From assembly GCF_009828105.1 (NCBI RefSeq), contig NZ_WTYQ01000005.1, positions 168,613 to 232,612 of the forward strand: a DNA stretch of 64,000 bases. Reading direction: 5' to 3'. Each line of letters opens with the position of its first letter. The stretch's first letter is position 1. This stretch comes from Altericroceibacterium indicum (GTDB lineage Bacteria > Pseudomonadota > Alphaproteobacteria > Sphingomonadales > Sphingomonadaceae). Below the pieces are notes generated by a model that did not search any database, was not told the DNA's origin, and saw only the letters and a list, made by a program, of their open reading frames with translations. The position numbers and the translations under genes were made by a program. Below, piece after piece: positions 38,014 through 46,856 of the stretch.

Positions 38014-39345
38014 ATGTCCATCGTAACCCGCTTCGCCCCGTCGCCCACTGGCCGCCTTCATGTCGGCAATATCCGCACAGCTCTCCACAATTGGATGCTG
38101 GCGCAAAAACATGGGGGGCGCTTTCTGCTGCGGATCGACGATACCGATCAGGAACGTAGCGAAGAGCGTTACGTGGAAGCCATCCGTACTGACCTGGCAT
38201 GGCTGGGCCTGTCCTATGATGGGGAGGAGCGTCAGTCTGACCGGCTTGCCCATTATCAGGCTGCTTTCGAAACATTGCAGGCCGCAGGCCGGATATATCC
38301 TTGTTATGAAAGCTCGCAGGAGCTGGATATCAAGCGCAAGATTCAGCTCGGGCGCGGTATGCCGCCAATCTATGATCGCGCTGCTCTTTCCCTGACAGAG
38401 GATGAGCGGGCCGCCAAGGAAGCTGAGGGCATTGCCCCCCATTGGCGTTTCAAGCTTGACCATGAAGAGATGATCACATGGGAAGACGGCATTCGCGGAG
38501 ACCAGAAATTTGACCCGGCGCAGCTTTCTGATCCGGTCATAATGCGCGCTGATGGCTCATGGCTTTATATGCTGCCAAGCGCAGTGGATGATATTGAAAT
38601 GGGGGTCACTGACATCTTGCGCGGTGAAGACCATGTTTCCAACACTGCCGTTCAAATTCAGATGTTTACCGCGCTTCATGCTGCACCTCCGCGCTTTGCG
38701 CATGAAGCGCTTTTGGTAGGACGCGAAGGCAAACTGTCCAAGCGGCTTGGCTCACTTGGTTGCGATGCGATGCGGGAAAACGGGATCGAGCCGGAAGCGA
38801 TTATCGCCATGCTGGCAAGGCTTGGTACATCGCAGCCGGTTGAACCTGTCCTTGATCGCAAGGTTTTGATTGAGAGCTTTGATCTCAGCACATTTGGTCG
38901 CGCTCCGGCCAAGTTTGATGACGATGATCTGCAGCGTGTAAACACGGCCATCGTCCATCAAATGCCTTATGATGCGGTGTCAGAGCGCCTACCTGAAGGC
39001 ATGGATGCGAAAGGTTGGGAAGCGGTGAGGCCTAACCTTGGCACTGTTTCTGATGTGGCCGAATGGTGGACACTGGTCACAGGCCCGATCAATCAGCCCC
39101 CATTTGATGCCGACACCAAGCTATTCCTCGCCCAAGCCGCCGAAGCACTTACTTGGGGCGATGAGCCTTGGGGTACACTGACACAGGCGCTCAAGGAGCA
39201 AACAGGCCGCAAGGGTAAGGCACTGTTCCTGCCGTTGCGTCAGGCGCTGACCGGGCTGGATCACGGTCCTGATATGAAAGCCATGCTCCCGCTGATCGGC
39301 GAAGCTACTGCCCGCGAACGTTTACAAGCGGCTGCCAATTCCTGA
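38014..39345 (+). CDS. gltX: Glutamyl-tRNA synthetase
   Basis: A 443-aa class I synthetase charging tRNA with glutamate. The HIGH region appears as FAPSPTGRLHVGNIRTAL and the KMSKS-type loop as GKLSKR (about 245). ATG 38014 is chosen because the family starts just before the conserved SIVTRFAPSPTG; an in-frame ATG at 37957 lies against the rpoC terminator. The length is on the short side, and alphaproteobacteria often carry two gltX copies, one of which charges tRNA-Gln for amidation; which one this is cannot be told here. Confidence 0.95.
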   Translation: MSIVTRFAPSPTGRLHVGNIRTALHNWMLAQKHGGRFLLRIDDTDQERSEERYVEAIRTDLAWLGLSYDGEERQSDRLAHYQAAFETLQAAGRIYPCYESSQELDIKRKIQLGRGMPPIYDRAALSLTEDERAAKEAEGIAPHWRFKLDHEEMITWEDGIRGDQKFDPAQLSDPVIMRADGSWLYMLPSAVDDIEMGVTDILRGEDHVSNTAVQIQMFTALHAAPPRFAHEALLVGREGKLSKRLGSLGCDAMRENGIEPEAIIAMLARLGTSQPVEPVLDRKVLIESFDLSTFGRAPAKFDDDDLQRVNTAIVHQMPYDAVSERLPEGMDAKGWEAVRPNLGTVSDVAEWWTLVTGPINQPPFDADTKLFLAQAAEALTWGDEPWGTLTQALKEQTGRKGKALFLPLRQALTGLDHGPDMKAMLPLIGEATARERLQAAANS

Positions 39346-39361
39346 CAGCTGTTCAAAGGCT

Positions 39362-39928
39362 TCATCCGCTATAACGGATGAAGCCGAAACGTTCACGTTC
39401 CGGCACACCGGCGTCGCGCAGGCGGCTGATGATGGCGTGCACCGCACCTGGCGGCAGAGCGTGTTTGGGAAGCGGATTGAATAGGGCGTGCGTTTGGTAG
39501 AGGAGTAAGGTCTCTGGCCCATCCAGCCAGCAGTGAAAATCACCCCAAGGATAGTGCGTTGAGCCATTTATCAAGGTGAAGGACAGCGTTTCATCGTTCC
39601 AGCGCAACGTCAGCTCTTCTGACAAAGCCTTATGCTCTCGATAGGCGCGTTTGGCGCGCCACTTAGCCTGAATGTAACTCACCAGAATGATGACCAAAGT
39701 GGCGATAATCGCCACAGGCACCATGGTAATCAGTACGGCAATCTCCGGCGTCTCATCAGAGTAAATTTCAATTCCGATGAGGATGATGGCATAGATTGCC
39801 CACATGACGCCGGCGACGATCAGCATATTCTGCCAGCGGATGGCTCCGGCCCACCAGGCGCGTTGCGCAGCTATCAGGTCGCTCTCGCTGAGCAGATAGC
39901 GGATTTCGGGAAAAGAAGGTGCATTCAT
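39362..39928 (-). CDS. YcxB-like membrane protein
   Basis: A 188-aa protein with two hydrophobic helices (about 33-52 and 62-86) followed by a cytoplasmic domain with YREHKALSEELTLRWNDETLSF and WGDFHCWLDGPETLLLY, which resembles the YcxB-like C-terminal domain. Function unknown. ATG 39926-39928 begins MNAPSFPEIRYLLSE; a longer frame to 39973 would run into the lysC terminator. It converges on gltX with 16 bases between stops. Confidence 0.7.
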   Translation of the reverse strand: MNAPSFPEIRYLLSESDLIAAQRAWWAGAIRWQNMLIVAGVMWAIYAIILIGIEIYSDETPEIAVLITMVPVAIIATLVIILVSYIQAKWRAKRAYREHKALSEELTLRWNDETLSFTLINGSTHYPWGDFHCWLDGPETLLLYQTHALFNPLPKHALPPGAVHAIISRLRDAGVPERERFGFIRYSG

Positions 39929-39960
39929 GAAGTGTATTCTTAACCCGCAATGCCAAAAGC

Positions 39961-39995
39961 AAAAGCCCCCCATGCGTGGAGCATGAAGGGCTTTT
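39961..39995 (-). terminator. Intrinsic terminator of lysC
   Basis: On the minus strand AAAAGCCC...CATGC pairs with GCATG...GGGCTTTT around a short loop, followed by GCTTTTGG. Confidence 0.8.
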
Positions 39996-40024
39996 AAAAG
40001 TGTGTTGCGTCGTGATCTGTGCCC

Positions 40025-41296
40025 TTAGGCTACGGTATCATCCACGCGGTCCAGCCCATAGGCTGTGTGAAGGACGCGAACAGCCAGTTCAACTTCATCT
40101 TCGTCAATCAGCACCGAAACCTTGATTTCGGATGTGCTGATCGCCTGCACATTGATGCCGCGCTCAGCGAGTGCTTTGAACATGGTTGCGGCCACACCTG
40201 CATGGCTCTTCATGCCGACACCCACCACGCTCACCTTGGCAACATGTGCATCGGTGATGATGCGGTTGAAGCCGATGGCATCGCGCTTGTCTTCAAGCAG
40301 GGCCTGTGCGCGGGCAAGATCCGCCTGTGGCACGGTGAAGGTAACGTCGGTTTCACCCTTATCGCGGCCGACATTCTGGATAATCATATCGACATTGATC
40401 GACGCTTCAGCCAGCGGGCCGAAGACAGAGGAGACCGCACCGGGTTTATCCGGCACGCGCGTCAGAACGATGCGCGCTTCGTTTCTGTCATGGGCGATTC
40501 CGGTGACAAGCTGACGTTCCATATGCAATTCTTCCATTTCGTCGTCAGAGACGATCATCGTGCCGGGAATTTCATCGGCCAGAGGGGCATTTTCATCAAT
40601 GAAGGAGGAAAGCACCTGAACGCGCACATTCTCCTTCATAGCGAGGCTGACCGAACGGGTCTGCAGAACCTTGGCGCCTACAGAGGCCAGTTCGAGCATT
40701 TCCTCGTAAGTGACATATTTGAGTTTGCGGGCTTTGGCCACGATGCGCGGATCGGTGGTGTAGACACCATCGACATCGGTGTAGATGTCGCAGCGATCTG
40801 CCTTCACCGCTGCGGCAATGGCAACGGCTGATGTGTCCGAGCCGCCGCGCCCCATAGTGGTGATACGATTTTCATCAGACACACCCTGAAAGCCGGGAAT
40901 CACGGCGATCTGGCCGGATTGCATGGCTGCAATCAGAGCTTCTGAATCGATTTCATCCACCCGTGCTTTTGCATGGGCTTCAACGGTTTTCATCGGCAAT
41001 TGCCAGCCAAGCCAGCTGCGGGCCTTGCAACCCATGCTCTGCAAGGTGAGCGCGAGCAGGCCGGATGTGACCTGCTCACCGCTCGACACGACCACGTCAT
41101 ATTCAGCCGGGTCATAGAGAGCGTTGGCTTCACGGCAGAAGTTTACCAGACGGTCTGTCTCGCCAGCCATGGCAGAGACGACCACCGCAACTTCATGTCC
41201 GGCAGCTTGTTGACGGCGCACAATATTGGCTACGCGGCGAATACGTTCGCTGCCTGCCATAGAGGTGCCACCGAATTTCATTACGATACGGGCCAA
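40025..41296 (-). CDS. lysC: Aspartate kinase
   Basis: A 423-aa monofunctional aspartokinase, the first step towards lysine, methionine and threonine. It begins ARIVMKFGGTSMAGSERI, the kinase signature, and ends in two ACT domains (about 265-420; IHDRNEARIVLTRVPDKPG-like and VSVVGVGMKSHAG), which bind lysine and/or threonine for feedback inhibition. The size matches the alpha-subunit type with an internal start possible for a separate beta subunit. A terminator lies downstream. Confidence 0.96.
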   Translation of the reverse strand: MARIVMKFGGTSMAGSERIRRVANIVRRQQAAGHEVAVVVSAMAGETDRLVNFCREANALYDPAEYDVVVSSGEQVTSGLLALTLQSMGCKARSWLGWQLPMKTVEAHAKARVDEIDSEALIAAMQSGQIAVIPGFQGVSDENRITTMGRGGSDTSAVAIAAAVKADRCDIYTDVDGVYTTDPRIVAKARKLKYVTYEEMLELASVGAKVLQTRSVSLAMKENVRVQVLSSFIDENAPLADEIPGTMIVSDDEMEELHMERQLVTGIAHDRNEARIVLTRVPDKPGAVSSVFGPLAEASINVDMIIQNVGRDKGETDVTFTVPQADLARAQALLEDKRDAIGFNRIITDAHVAKVSVVGVGMKSHAGVAATMFKALAERGINVQAISTSEIKVSVLIDEDEVELAVRVLHTAYGLDRVDDTVA

Positions 41297-41348
41297 TTCG
41301 CGCCTTCTCCTGCTGGTGCGGATACTCGCGCGCTGTTAAGGCTGTGGA

Positions 41349-42089
41349 ATGAGCAATGCAACTGTCCAGTCTGAAACAATCCGTCCTGAAGAGGCCCAAC
41401 ATTTTGGTGCTCTTGCTGCTGACTGGTGGAATCCGCAAGGATCTTCCGCCATGCTCCACAAGCTGAACCCGGTCAGGCTGTCTTTCATTCGCGAGTCTAT
41501 CGATCTGCACTGGGGCGGTGATCCTGAGAGTATTCGCCCGCTTTTGGGCAAAAGTGCCGTGGATGTCGGCTGCGGGGCAGGCTTGCTCTGCGAACCGCTT
41601 GCGCGCCTGGGGGCCACGGTGACGGGTGTAGATGCGGCGGCAGAAAATATTGCTGCGGCGAGCGCCCATGCGCAAGGGTCGCAACTGCCTATCATCTATC
41701 GCCACGGCGAGTTGGGGCAATTGGGGCTGGGTCAGTTCGATCTTGTCACTTCAATGGAGGTGATTGAACATGTGGCTGATAAGCGCGCCTTTGTGGGCGA
41801 GCTGGCTGCGCGCCTTGCGCCAGATGGGTTGATGGTGCTCTCCACACCCAACCGGACACCTGCATCGCGCTGGCTATTGGTCAAGGCTGCGGAGGCCATT
41901 GGCGCTGTGCCGAGGGGCACGCATCATTGGGAAGATTTCATCACACCGGAAGAATTTGTAGATTTACTGGCAGAGGCAGGGTTGGAAACCAGCGCCCCTA
42001 AAGGAATCGCCTTTAGCCCGATGAAGGGGCTGCATTTGTCTGACGATCTGTCGCTGAATTACATCTTCACGGCATGGCGTAAGGATTAA
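41349..42089 (+). CDS. ubiG: Ubiquinone biosynthesis O-methyltransferase
   Basis: A 246-aa SAM-dependent methyltransferase performing both O-methylations of ubiquinone synthesis. Diagnostic segments are HFGALAADWWNPQGSSAMLHKLNPVRL near the N-terminus (split in the family as FGALAADWWD...LHxLNPVR), motif I VDVGCGAGLLCEPLARLG and the GTHHWEDFITPEEF region. It diverges from lysC with a 52-base spacer, an arrangement I recall from other alphaproteobacteria. Confidence 0.96.
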   Translation: MSNATVQSETIRPEEAQHFGALAADWWNPQGSSAMLHKLNPVRLSFIRESIDLHWGGDPESIRPLLGKSAVDVGCGAGLLCEPLARLGATVTGVDAAAENIAAASAHAQGSQLPIIYRHGELGQLGLGQFDLVTSMEVIEHVADKRAFVGELAARLAPDGLMVLSTPNRTPASRWLLVKAAEAIGAVPRGTHHWEDFITPEEFVDLLAEAGLETSAPKGIAFSPMKGLHLSDDLSLNYIFTAWRKD

Positions 42090-42101
42090 GCCTGCGCCGC
42101 T

Positions 42102-42134
42102 GATGTCACCTCGGAATGGTCTCCGGGTGACATC
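42102..42134. terminator. Inverted repeat between convergent ubiG and the ArsC-like gene
   Basis: GATGTCACC (42102-42110) and GGTGACATC (42126-42134) are perfect complements around 15 bases that contain a smaller CGGA/TCCG pairing. There is no T-run, so termination here would be rho-assisted. Confidence 0.55.
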
Positions 42135-42153
42135 AATGGACGCAGCCTGTGTG

Positions 42154-42501
42154 TTACTTCAGTTCCTTGGCCCATTCAGCCTTGTCAAAGCCGACCAGCA
42201 GGCCGCCATCATATTCCACCACCGGGCGCTTGATCATGGAGGTGTGCTCCTGCATCAGCGCGATGGCCATGGGCTGATTGAGATTGGCCTTCTGCTCTTC
42301 GGGAAGCTTCTTGAAGGTGGTGCCACGGCGATTGACGAATACTTCCCAGCCTTTGGCATCGGTCCAGTCTTTCAGGCGGTCCCCATCGGCACCATCCTTT
42401 TTGTAATCGTGAAAGGTATATTCAATACCTTCCGCTTCGAGCCATTTGCGGGCCTTTTTGACAGTGTCGCAATTGGGGATGCCGTAGAGGGTGATACTCA
42501 T
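42154..42501 (-). CDS. ArsC-family (YffB/Spx-like) thioredoxin-fold protein
   Basis: A 115-aa protein: ITLYGIPNCDTVKKARKWLEAEGIEYTFHDYKKDG is the ArsC/Spx/YffB N-terminal fold with one cysteine (NCDT) and no CXXC partner, closer to YffB than to true arsenate reductases. The RPVVEYDGGLLVGFDKAEW end is typical. A glutathione-dependent thiol reductase role is suspected for the family. It is the last gene of the yebC-ruvC-ABM operon, eight bases after the ABM gene. Confidence 0.88.
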   Translation of the reverse strand: MSITLYGIPNCDTVKKARKWLEAEGIEYTFHDYKKDGADGDRLKDWTDAKGWEVFVNRRGTTFKKLPEEQKANLNQPMAIALMQEHTSMIKRPVVEYDGGLLVGFDKAEWAKELK

Positions 42502-42509
42502 GAAATGTC

Positions 42510-42824
42510 CTAGGAATCTTGTGACCGGTTGAACTGGTGGATGCGCGGATCAGGGCAGGCAAAGAGCGTATAGCTTTCGTAATAGCGTTCCCGACCGTGG
42601 TGCTGGGCAATGCGATGTTCGGCATGGGCACCCCACTGGCGCGCATGTTCCTCGCTCATCCATTCACTGATCGTCACCACTTCGCCGTCATCGGCAGTGT
42701 AGGCCTTAAGCGCCAGAAATCCGGGGCTTGCAAGTGCCAGTTGCTCCATGCGGAGATTCTCTGCCTCATAAGCAATCGGGTCGAGATCGGCGCGCTTGCG
42801 ATTGCGAAACACGACGAGATACAT
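42510..42824 (-). CDS. ABM (antibiotic biosynthesis monooxygenase) domain protein
   Basis: A 104-aa single ferredoxin-like-fold domain. Family traits are MYLVVFRNRKR at the start, PGFLALKAYTADDGEVVTISEWMSEEHARQW in the middle and a C-terminal YESYTLFACPDPRIHQF. Proteins of this family range from heme-degrading and quinol monooxygenases to ones without known activity. It starts four bases after ruvC ends, so it belongs to that operon. No specific substrate can be given. Confidence 0.82.
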   Translation of the reverse strand: MYLVVFRNRKRADLDPIAYEAENLRMEQLALASPGFLALKAYTADDGEVVTISEWMSEEHARQWGAHAEHRIAQHHGRERYYESYTLFACPDPRIHQFNRSQDS

Positions 42825-42828
42825 GTCA

Positions 42829-43296
42829 TTACCCTTTCAGATGAGCATCCGCTATGGCCACCGCCAACGCATCGGCTGCATCCGAGCCAGACACTTTGGC
42901 CAGCGGAAGCAGGATTTTCAGCATGGCCTGCACTTGCTGTTTTTCAGCCGCGCCGGTGCCGACCACAGCTTTTTTGACGAGCCGGGTAGAATGTTCATTC
43001 ACCGGAAGGCTCATTCGCCCGCAGGCGGTCAGAACTGCGCCGCGCGCATGGGCAAGCTTCAGGGTGGATTGCGGGTTCTTATTAACGAACACCTCTTCCA
43101 CCGCTGCCCGATCGGGCTTGTAAGTCTCGATCACCGCGATCAACGCATCATGGAGATGCAGCAAACGCTCTGGCATTGGAGATTTGGCATTGGTGGACAC
43201 CTGGCCATTGGCCACATGGGAAAGGCGCGGGCCATCGACCCGCACCACGCCCCATCCGGTACATGTCAGAGAAGGATCAAGTCCAAGAATCAGCAC
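42829..43296 (-). CDS. ruvC: Holliday junction resolvase RuvC
   Basis: A 155-aa endonuclease cutting Holliday junctions during recombination. It starts [18 protein letters not shown] with the first catalytic Asp, has the [19 protein letters not shown] segment and a C-terminal [15 protein letters not shown] with the last acidic residues. It lies 15 bases after the YebC-family gene. ruvA and ruvB are not next to it. Confidence 0.97.
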   Translation of the reverse strand: MLILGLDPSLTCTGWGVVRVDGPRLSHVANGQVSTNAKSPMPERLLHLHDALIAVIETYKPDRAAVEEVFVNKNPQSTLKLAHARGAVLTACGRMSLPVNEHSTRLVKKAVVGTGAAEKQQVQAMLKILLPLAKVSGSDAADALAVAIADAHLKG

Positions 43297-43311
43297 GAGG
43301 CGTGCCAGTTC

Positions 43312-44055
43312 TTAACCGAGCTTCTCCATCACTTCGTCGGAGACTTCGTAATTGCCCCAAACGGTCTGCACATCGTCATCATCATCAAGCGCGTCGATCA
43401 GCTTGAACAGGGTCTGCGCATCGCCTTCTGCTACATCAACGGTGAGGTTGGGCTTCCATGCGAGCTTAACAGTTTCGGCTTCGCCCAGTGATTTCTCCAG
43501 CGTGCTGGCAACACCGTGCAGATCTTCAGCGGCAGTCCAGATTTCATGCTCGTCATCGCCGGACTGAATATCGTCAGCACCTGCTTCCATCGCGGCTTCA
43601 AGAACCTTTTCTTCGTCGCCAACAGATGCCGGATAGACGATCAGGCCGAGGCGTTCAAAACCATGGCTCACTGCGCCCGATGCACCAAGGTTGCCGCCAT
43701 TCTTGGAGAATGCGGTGCGCACATTGGTGGCAGTGCGGTTGCGGTTGTCGGTCAGCGCTTCAACGATCAGCGCAACGCCGCCGGGACCGTAGCCTTCATA
43801 GCGGATTTCTTCATATTCATCGCCTTCATTGGCCGACGCCTTGTCGATCGCGCGTTGAATATTATCCTTGGGCATGGATTGCGCTTTGGCTGCGTTGATC
43901 GCAGCGCGCAGACGCGGATTCATATCCGGGTCGGGCATGCCCATTTTGGCCGCGACGGTAATTTCGCGGGAAAGTTTGGAGAACATCGCGGAGCGCTTTT
44001 TATCCTGCGCGCCCTTGCGGTGCATGATATTTTTGAACTTGGAATGGCCTGCCAT
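43312..44055 (-). CDS. yebC: YebC/PmpR family protein (TACO1-like)
   Basis: A 247-aa three-domain protein starting [21 protein letters not shown], a highly conserved family N-terminus. Also typical are [24 protein letters not shown] and a C-terminal [20 protein letters not shown]. Members have been linked to transcription regulation and, more recently, to helping ribosomes through proline stretches. First gene of the ruvC operon. Confidence 0.96.
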   Translation of the reverse strand: MAGHSKFKNIMHRKGAQDKKRSAMFSKLSREITVAAKMGMPDPDMNPRLRAAINAAKAQSMPKDNIQRAIDKASANEGDEYEEIRYEGYGPGGVALIVEALTDNRNRTATNVRTAFSKNGGNLGASGAVSHGFERLGLIVYPASVGDEEKVLEAAMEAGADDIQSGDDEHEIWTAAEDLHGVASTLEKSLGEAETVKLAWKPNLTVDVAEGDAQTLFKLIDALDDDDDVQTVWGNYEVSDEVMEKLG

Positions 44056-44183
44056 GGGAACCTTCGAAATTGTATGTCCGGGCCAGCCACGTCACGCGGC
44101 TTACCCTCTCGCGGTTGCTGCCTTTACACCGCAGAGCGCCTAAAGGGCAACACTGGCCAGAAAAGCAAGGTTTTGAAGCTGGT

Positions 44184-44540
44184 TTAGACGATGACGGCGG
44201 TGCCCGAAACGCTGACCATCAGCATAGACCCATTCTGGCCCAGGACTTCATAGTCAATATCGACGCCCACCACCGCATTGCCGCCCAAGGCTTTCGCTTC
44301 GCTTTGCATTTCAGCGATGGCTTCCTTGCGGGCGCGGGCCAGCACTTCTTCATATTTGCCCGAGCGGCCGCCAACAAGATCGGTGATGGATGCAAATATG
44401 TCGCGAAACAGGTTCGCACCAACAATCACTTCACCCGTCACCACGCCGAGATAATCGCGCACCGGGCGTCCTTCAATCGCGGTCGTGGTGGTAACAATCA
44501 TGCGGTCGCTGTGCGAGTTGTCGCTCCAGGGGCTGGCCAT
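44184..44540 (-). CDS. YbjQ/UPF0145 family protein
   Basis: A 118-aa protein whose core [28 protein letters not shown] and [18 protein letters not shown] match the UPF0145 (YbjQ, 'heavy-metal-binding') family, which forms a pentameric ring. Function unknown. It has an unconserved N-terminal extension of about 10 residues; an internal Met near the conserved [10 protein letters not shown] may be the true start. Confidence 0.85.
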   Translation of the reverse strand: MASPWSDNSHSDRMIVTTTTAIEGRPVRDYLGVVTGEVIVGANLFRDIFASITDLVGGRSGKYEEVLARARKEAIAEMQSEAKALGGNAVVGVDIDYEVLGQNGSMLMVSVSGTAVIV

Positions 44541-44613
44541 ACTTTCATCCTCTTAATCTGTTATAAACTTCTCTGTTGAGCGTAATGCCTGACAGAGAAG
44601 TTCGAAACAGAAT

Positions 44614-44850
44614 TTATGAGATGCCAAGCGCTGCTTTGTAAGTATCGAGAATGGTTTCCATCTCATTGCGGTCATCGGGCTTCATTTTGCGCAGGCGGAC
44701 CACCTGGCGCATGATCTTGGGATCATAGCCGACGGCTTTGGCTTCAGCGTAAACGTCGCGAATATCGTCAGAAATGCCCTTCTTTTCTTCTTCAAGTCGC
44801 TCAATGCGTTCAATGAGAAGACGCAGGCGGTCGTCATGGGCTTCGGCCAT
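44614..44850 (-). CDS. UPF0335 / DUF2312 family protein
   Basis: A 78-aa helical protein. [49 protein letters not shown] (given here in overlapping family pieces) is the complete DUF2312 domain, with a first coiled-coil helix. It is restricted to alphaproteobacteria as far as I know, and was proposed to bind DNA in some phage relatives. Neighbours on the same strand are the DUF1244 and YbjQ genes, but the spacers are about 70-100 bases. Confidence 0.93.
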   Translation of the reverse strand: MAEAHDDRLRLLIERIERLEEEKKGISDDIRDVYAEAKAVGYDPKIMRQVVRLRKMKPDDRNEMETILDTYKAALGIS

Positions 44851-44951
44851 CGGGGTAACTCCAGGAATATTCGAGAATCAATTGGGGCGGCGTGATAGCG
44901 CTGTGCCGGGCAATGGTGAACCCATCCCCGGAATTTTACCCACCATGAGCA

Positions 44952-45263
44952 TCATTTGGGCGTGTTTCGTTTCACACTCGCTTCCATTCGGGCGAGCTGT
45001 TCCGCGGTTGCGGGCGTTTGATAGCGGTCTTTCCATTCATCCATCGGCATACCGTGAATGATTTCGCGGGCCGTGGCCTTATCAACATCGGCTCCCGCTT
45101 CGCGAATCCAGTCAGCCAGGCAGTTACGGCAAAAGCCGGAGAGTCCCATAAGATCAATATTCTGTGCATCATGGCGATGGCGCAGATGGCGGACAAGCCT
45201 CCGAAAAGCCTCTGCGGCCACCTGATCGGGCAATTCATCCAGCGGATCATTCACTTTGGTCAT
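44952..45263 (-). CDS. DUF1244 family protein
   Basis: A 103-aa protein. EAFRRLVRHLRHRHDAQNIDLMGLSGFCRNCLADW with its CRNC pair is the DUF1244 signature; the two cysteines and nearby His could bind a metal. Function unknown. I set the start at ATG 45261-45263 (MTKVNDPLDELPDQVA); a longer open frame continues into the opposite strand of pyk and is not credible. Confidence 0.88.
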   Translation of the reverse strand: MTKVNDPLDELPDQVAAEAFRRLVRHLRHRHDAQNIDLMGLSGFCRNCLADWIREAGADVDKATAREIIHGMPMDEWKDRYQTPATAEQLARMEASVKRNTPK

Positions 45264-45308
45264 TTTTGGTCCTTGTCTTGTCTCATTGCTATGCCATAGG
45301 CGTGGGTC

Positions 45309-46763
45309 ATGGCAAAATTTCAACCGCGTGACCGTAAGGTCAAAATTCTCGCTACTGTTGGCCCCGCAAGCAGTGATCCCGAAATGCTCAGGCGGCTTGT
45401 GCGCGCAGGCGCTGACGCTTTCCGCCTTAATATGAGTCATGGTGATCATTCGATCCATGAAAAGAGCTTTGAGGCGATTCGCGCGCTCGAGAAGGAATTC
45501 CAGCGCCCGATCGCGATTTTGTGCGATCTGCAAGGGCCGAAGTTGCGGGTTGGCGAATTCAAGGATGGCAAGGCGCTCATCGCCCACGGTGCGCGCTTCA
45601 CGCTAGATCGCAATCCAGAACCTGGCGATGCAACCCGTGTCCAGCTTCCCCATCCTGAATTGTTTGGTCTGCTCGAAAAAGGCCACCGTCTGCTGATTAA
45701 CGATGGCAAGATTCGTATGCGTGTGCGTGAAGCGACGCCCGATGCGATTCATTGCACGGCTGAAGTTGGCGGGGTGATTTCCAACCGTAAGGGGGTGAAT
45801 GTCCCTGATGCTGAAGTGCCGATTCCGGCTCTGACAGAAAAAGATCGCCGCGATCTGACCTTTGCGATTGAGCACGGCGCTGACTGGATCGGCCTGTCCT
45901 TCGTTCAGCGCCCGGAAGACATCGCCGAAGCGCGCAAATTGATGGGCGGTTACGGCTCGCTCTGCGCCAAGATTGAGAAGCCGCAGGCGATCAAACGACT
46001 CAATGAAATTATCGAATTGTCCGATGGTGTGATGGTTGCGCGTGGGGACCTTGGGGTGGAATTGAACCCTGAAGAAGTCCCGCCGCTGCAGAAGCGCATC
46101 GTCAATTTCTCACGCACGCTTGGCAAGCCGGTCATCGTGGCGACTCAAATGCTTGAGTCCATGATTGAAAGCCCATCACCCACCCGCGCCGAAGTGTCAG
46201 ACGTCGCCAACGCTGTCTATGATGGTGCTGATGCGGTGATGCTGTCGGCTGAAACGGCCGCTGGTGACTGGCCGGAAGAAGCGGTCCTGATGATGGATCG
46301 TATCGCGGCCCAGGTTGAACGCAGCGACGATTTCAAACAGCGCGTGCGTTTTCTGGAAACACCGCCTGACGCGACAACGGCTGATGCGCTTTCCCATGCC
46401 TGCATGACGATTGCCGATACTGTGCCGATTCGCGCTATTGTGACTTTCACGGCCAGTGGGGCTTCCGCACGGCGGGTGGTCCGCGAACGGCCTTCCGTGC
46501 CAGTGATGGTGCTGACGCCCTCTGCCGTGACTGCTCGCCGCACAGCGCTGCTGTGGGGGGCCTATCCAGTGATAACCAAGGATATTGGCAGCTTTGAAGA
46601 GATGATCGCCAAGGGCAAGCGTATGGCTTTGCGCCATGGCTTTGGTGATGCGACTGATAAATTGATCGTGCTGGCTGGTGTTCCGTTTGGTACACCGGGC
46701 GCCACCAATCTTCTGCATGTCGTCACCCTTCAGGGCGATGAATTGAAGAAGCACGAAAATTAA
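45309..46763 (+). CDS. pyk: Pyruvate kinase
   Basis: The 484-aa last enzyme of glycolysis, making ATP and pyruvate from phosphoenolpyruvate. Signatures: KILATVGPASSDPEMLRRLVRAGADAFRLNMSHG (split across residues 12-45), the active-site KIEKPQAIKRLNEI, and VMVARGDLGVEL. The C-terminal domain for effector binding is present. It is divergent from the DUF1244 gene and converges on katA. Confidence 0.97.
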   Translation: MAKFQPRDRKVKILATVGPASSDPEMLRRLVRAGADAFRLNMSHGDHSIHEKSFEAIRALEKEFQRPIAILCDLQGPKLRVGEFKDGKALIAHGARFTLDRNPEPGDATRVQLPHPELFGLLEKGHRLLINDGKIRMRVREATPDAIHCTAEVGGVISNRKGVNVPDAEVPIPALTEKDRRDLTFAIEHGADWIGLSFVQRPEDIAEARKLMGGYGSLCAKIEKPQAIKRLNEIIELSDGVMVARGDLGVELNPEEVPPLQKRIVNFSRTLGKPVIVATQMLESMIESPSPTRAEVSDVANAVYDGADAVMLSAETAAGDWPEEAVLMMDRIAAQVERSDDFKQRVRFLETPPDATTADALSHACMTIADTVPIRAIVTFTASGASARRVVRERPSVPVMVLTPSAVTARRTALLWGAYPVITKDIGSFEEMIAKGKRMALRHGFGDATDKLIVLAGVPFGTPGATNLLHVVTLQGDELKKHEN

Positions 46764-46768
46764 GAAAG

Positions 46769-46840
46769 AACTCTTCGCGCCGATGAGGGAGCAAGGGCGC
46801 GAAGAGTTATAAGCCAAAGCCAGCGGAGCACTGGCTTTGG
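46769..46840. terminator. Two tandem hairpins between convergent pyk and katA
   Basis: The first stem is AACTCTTCGCGCC (46769-46781) with GGCGCGAAGAGTT (46796-46808), 13 bp. The second is CCAAAGCCAG (46814-46823) with CTGGCTTTGG (46831-46840), 10 bp. Both are perfect. Neither has a long T-run. Together they separate the two convergent genes and probably stop read-through both ways. Confidence 0.75.
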
Positions 46841-46856
46841 CCTATGGTTCGAACCT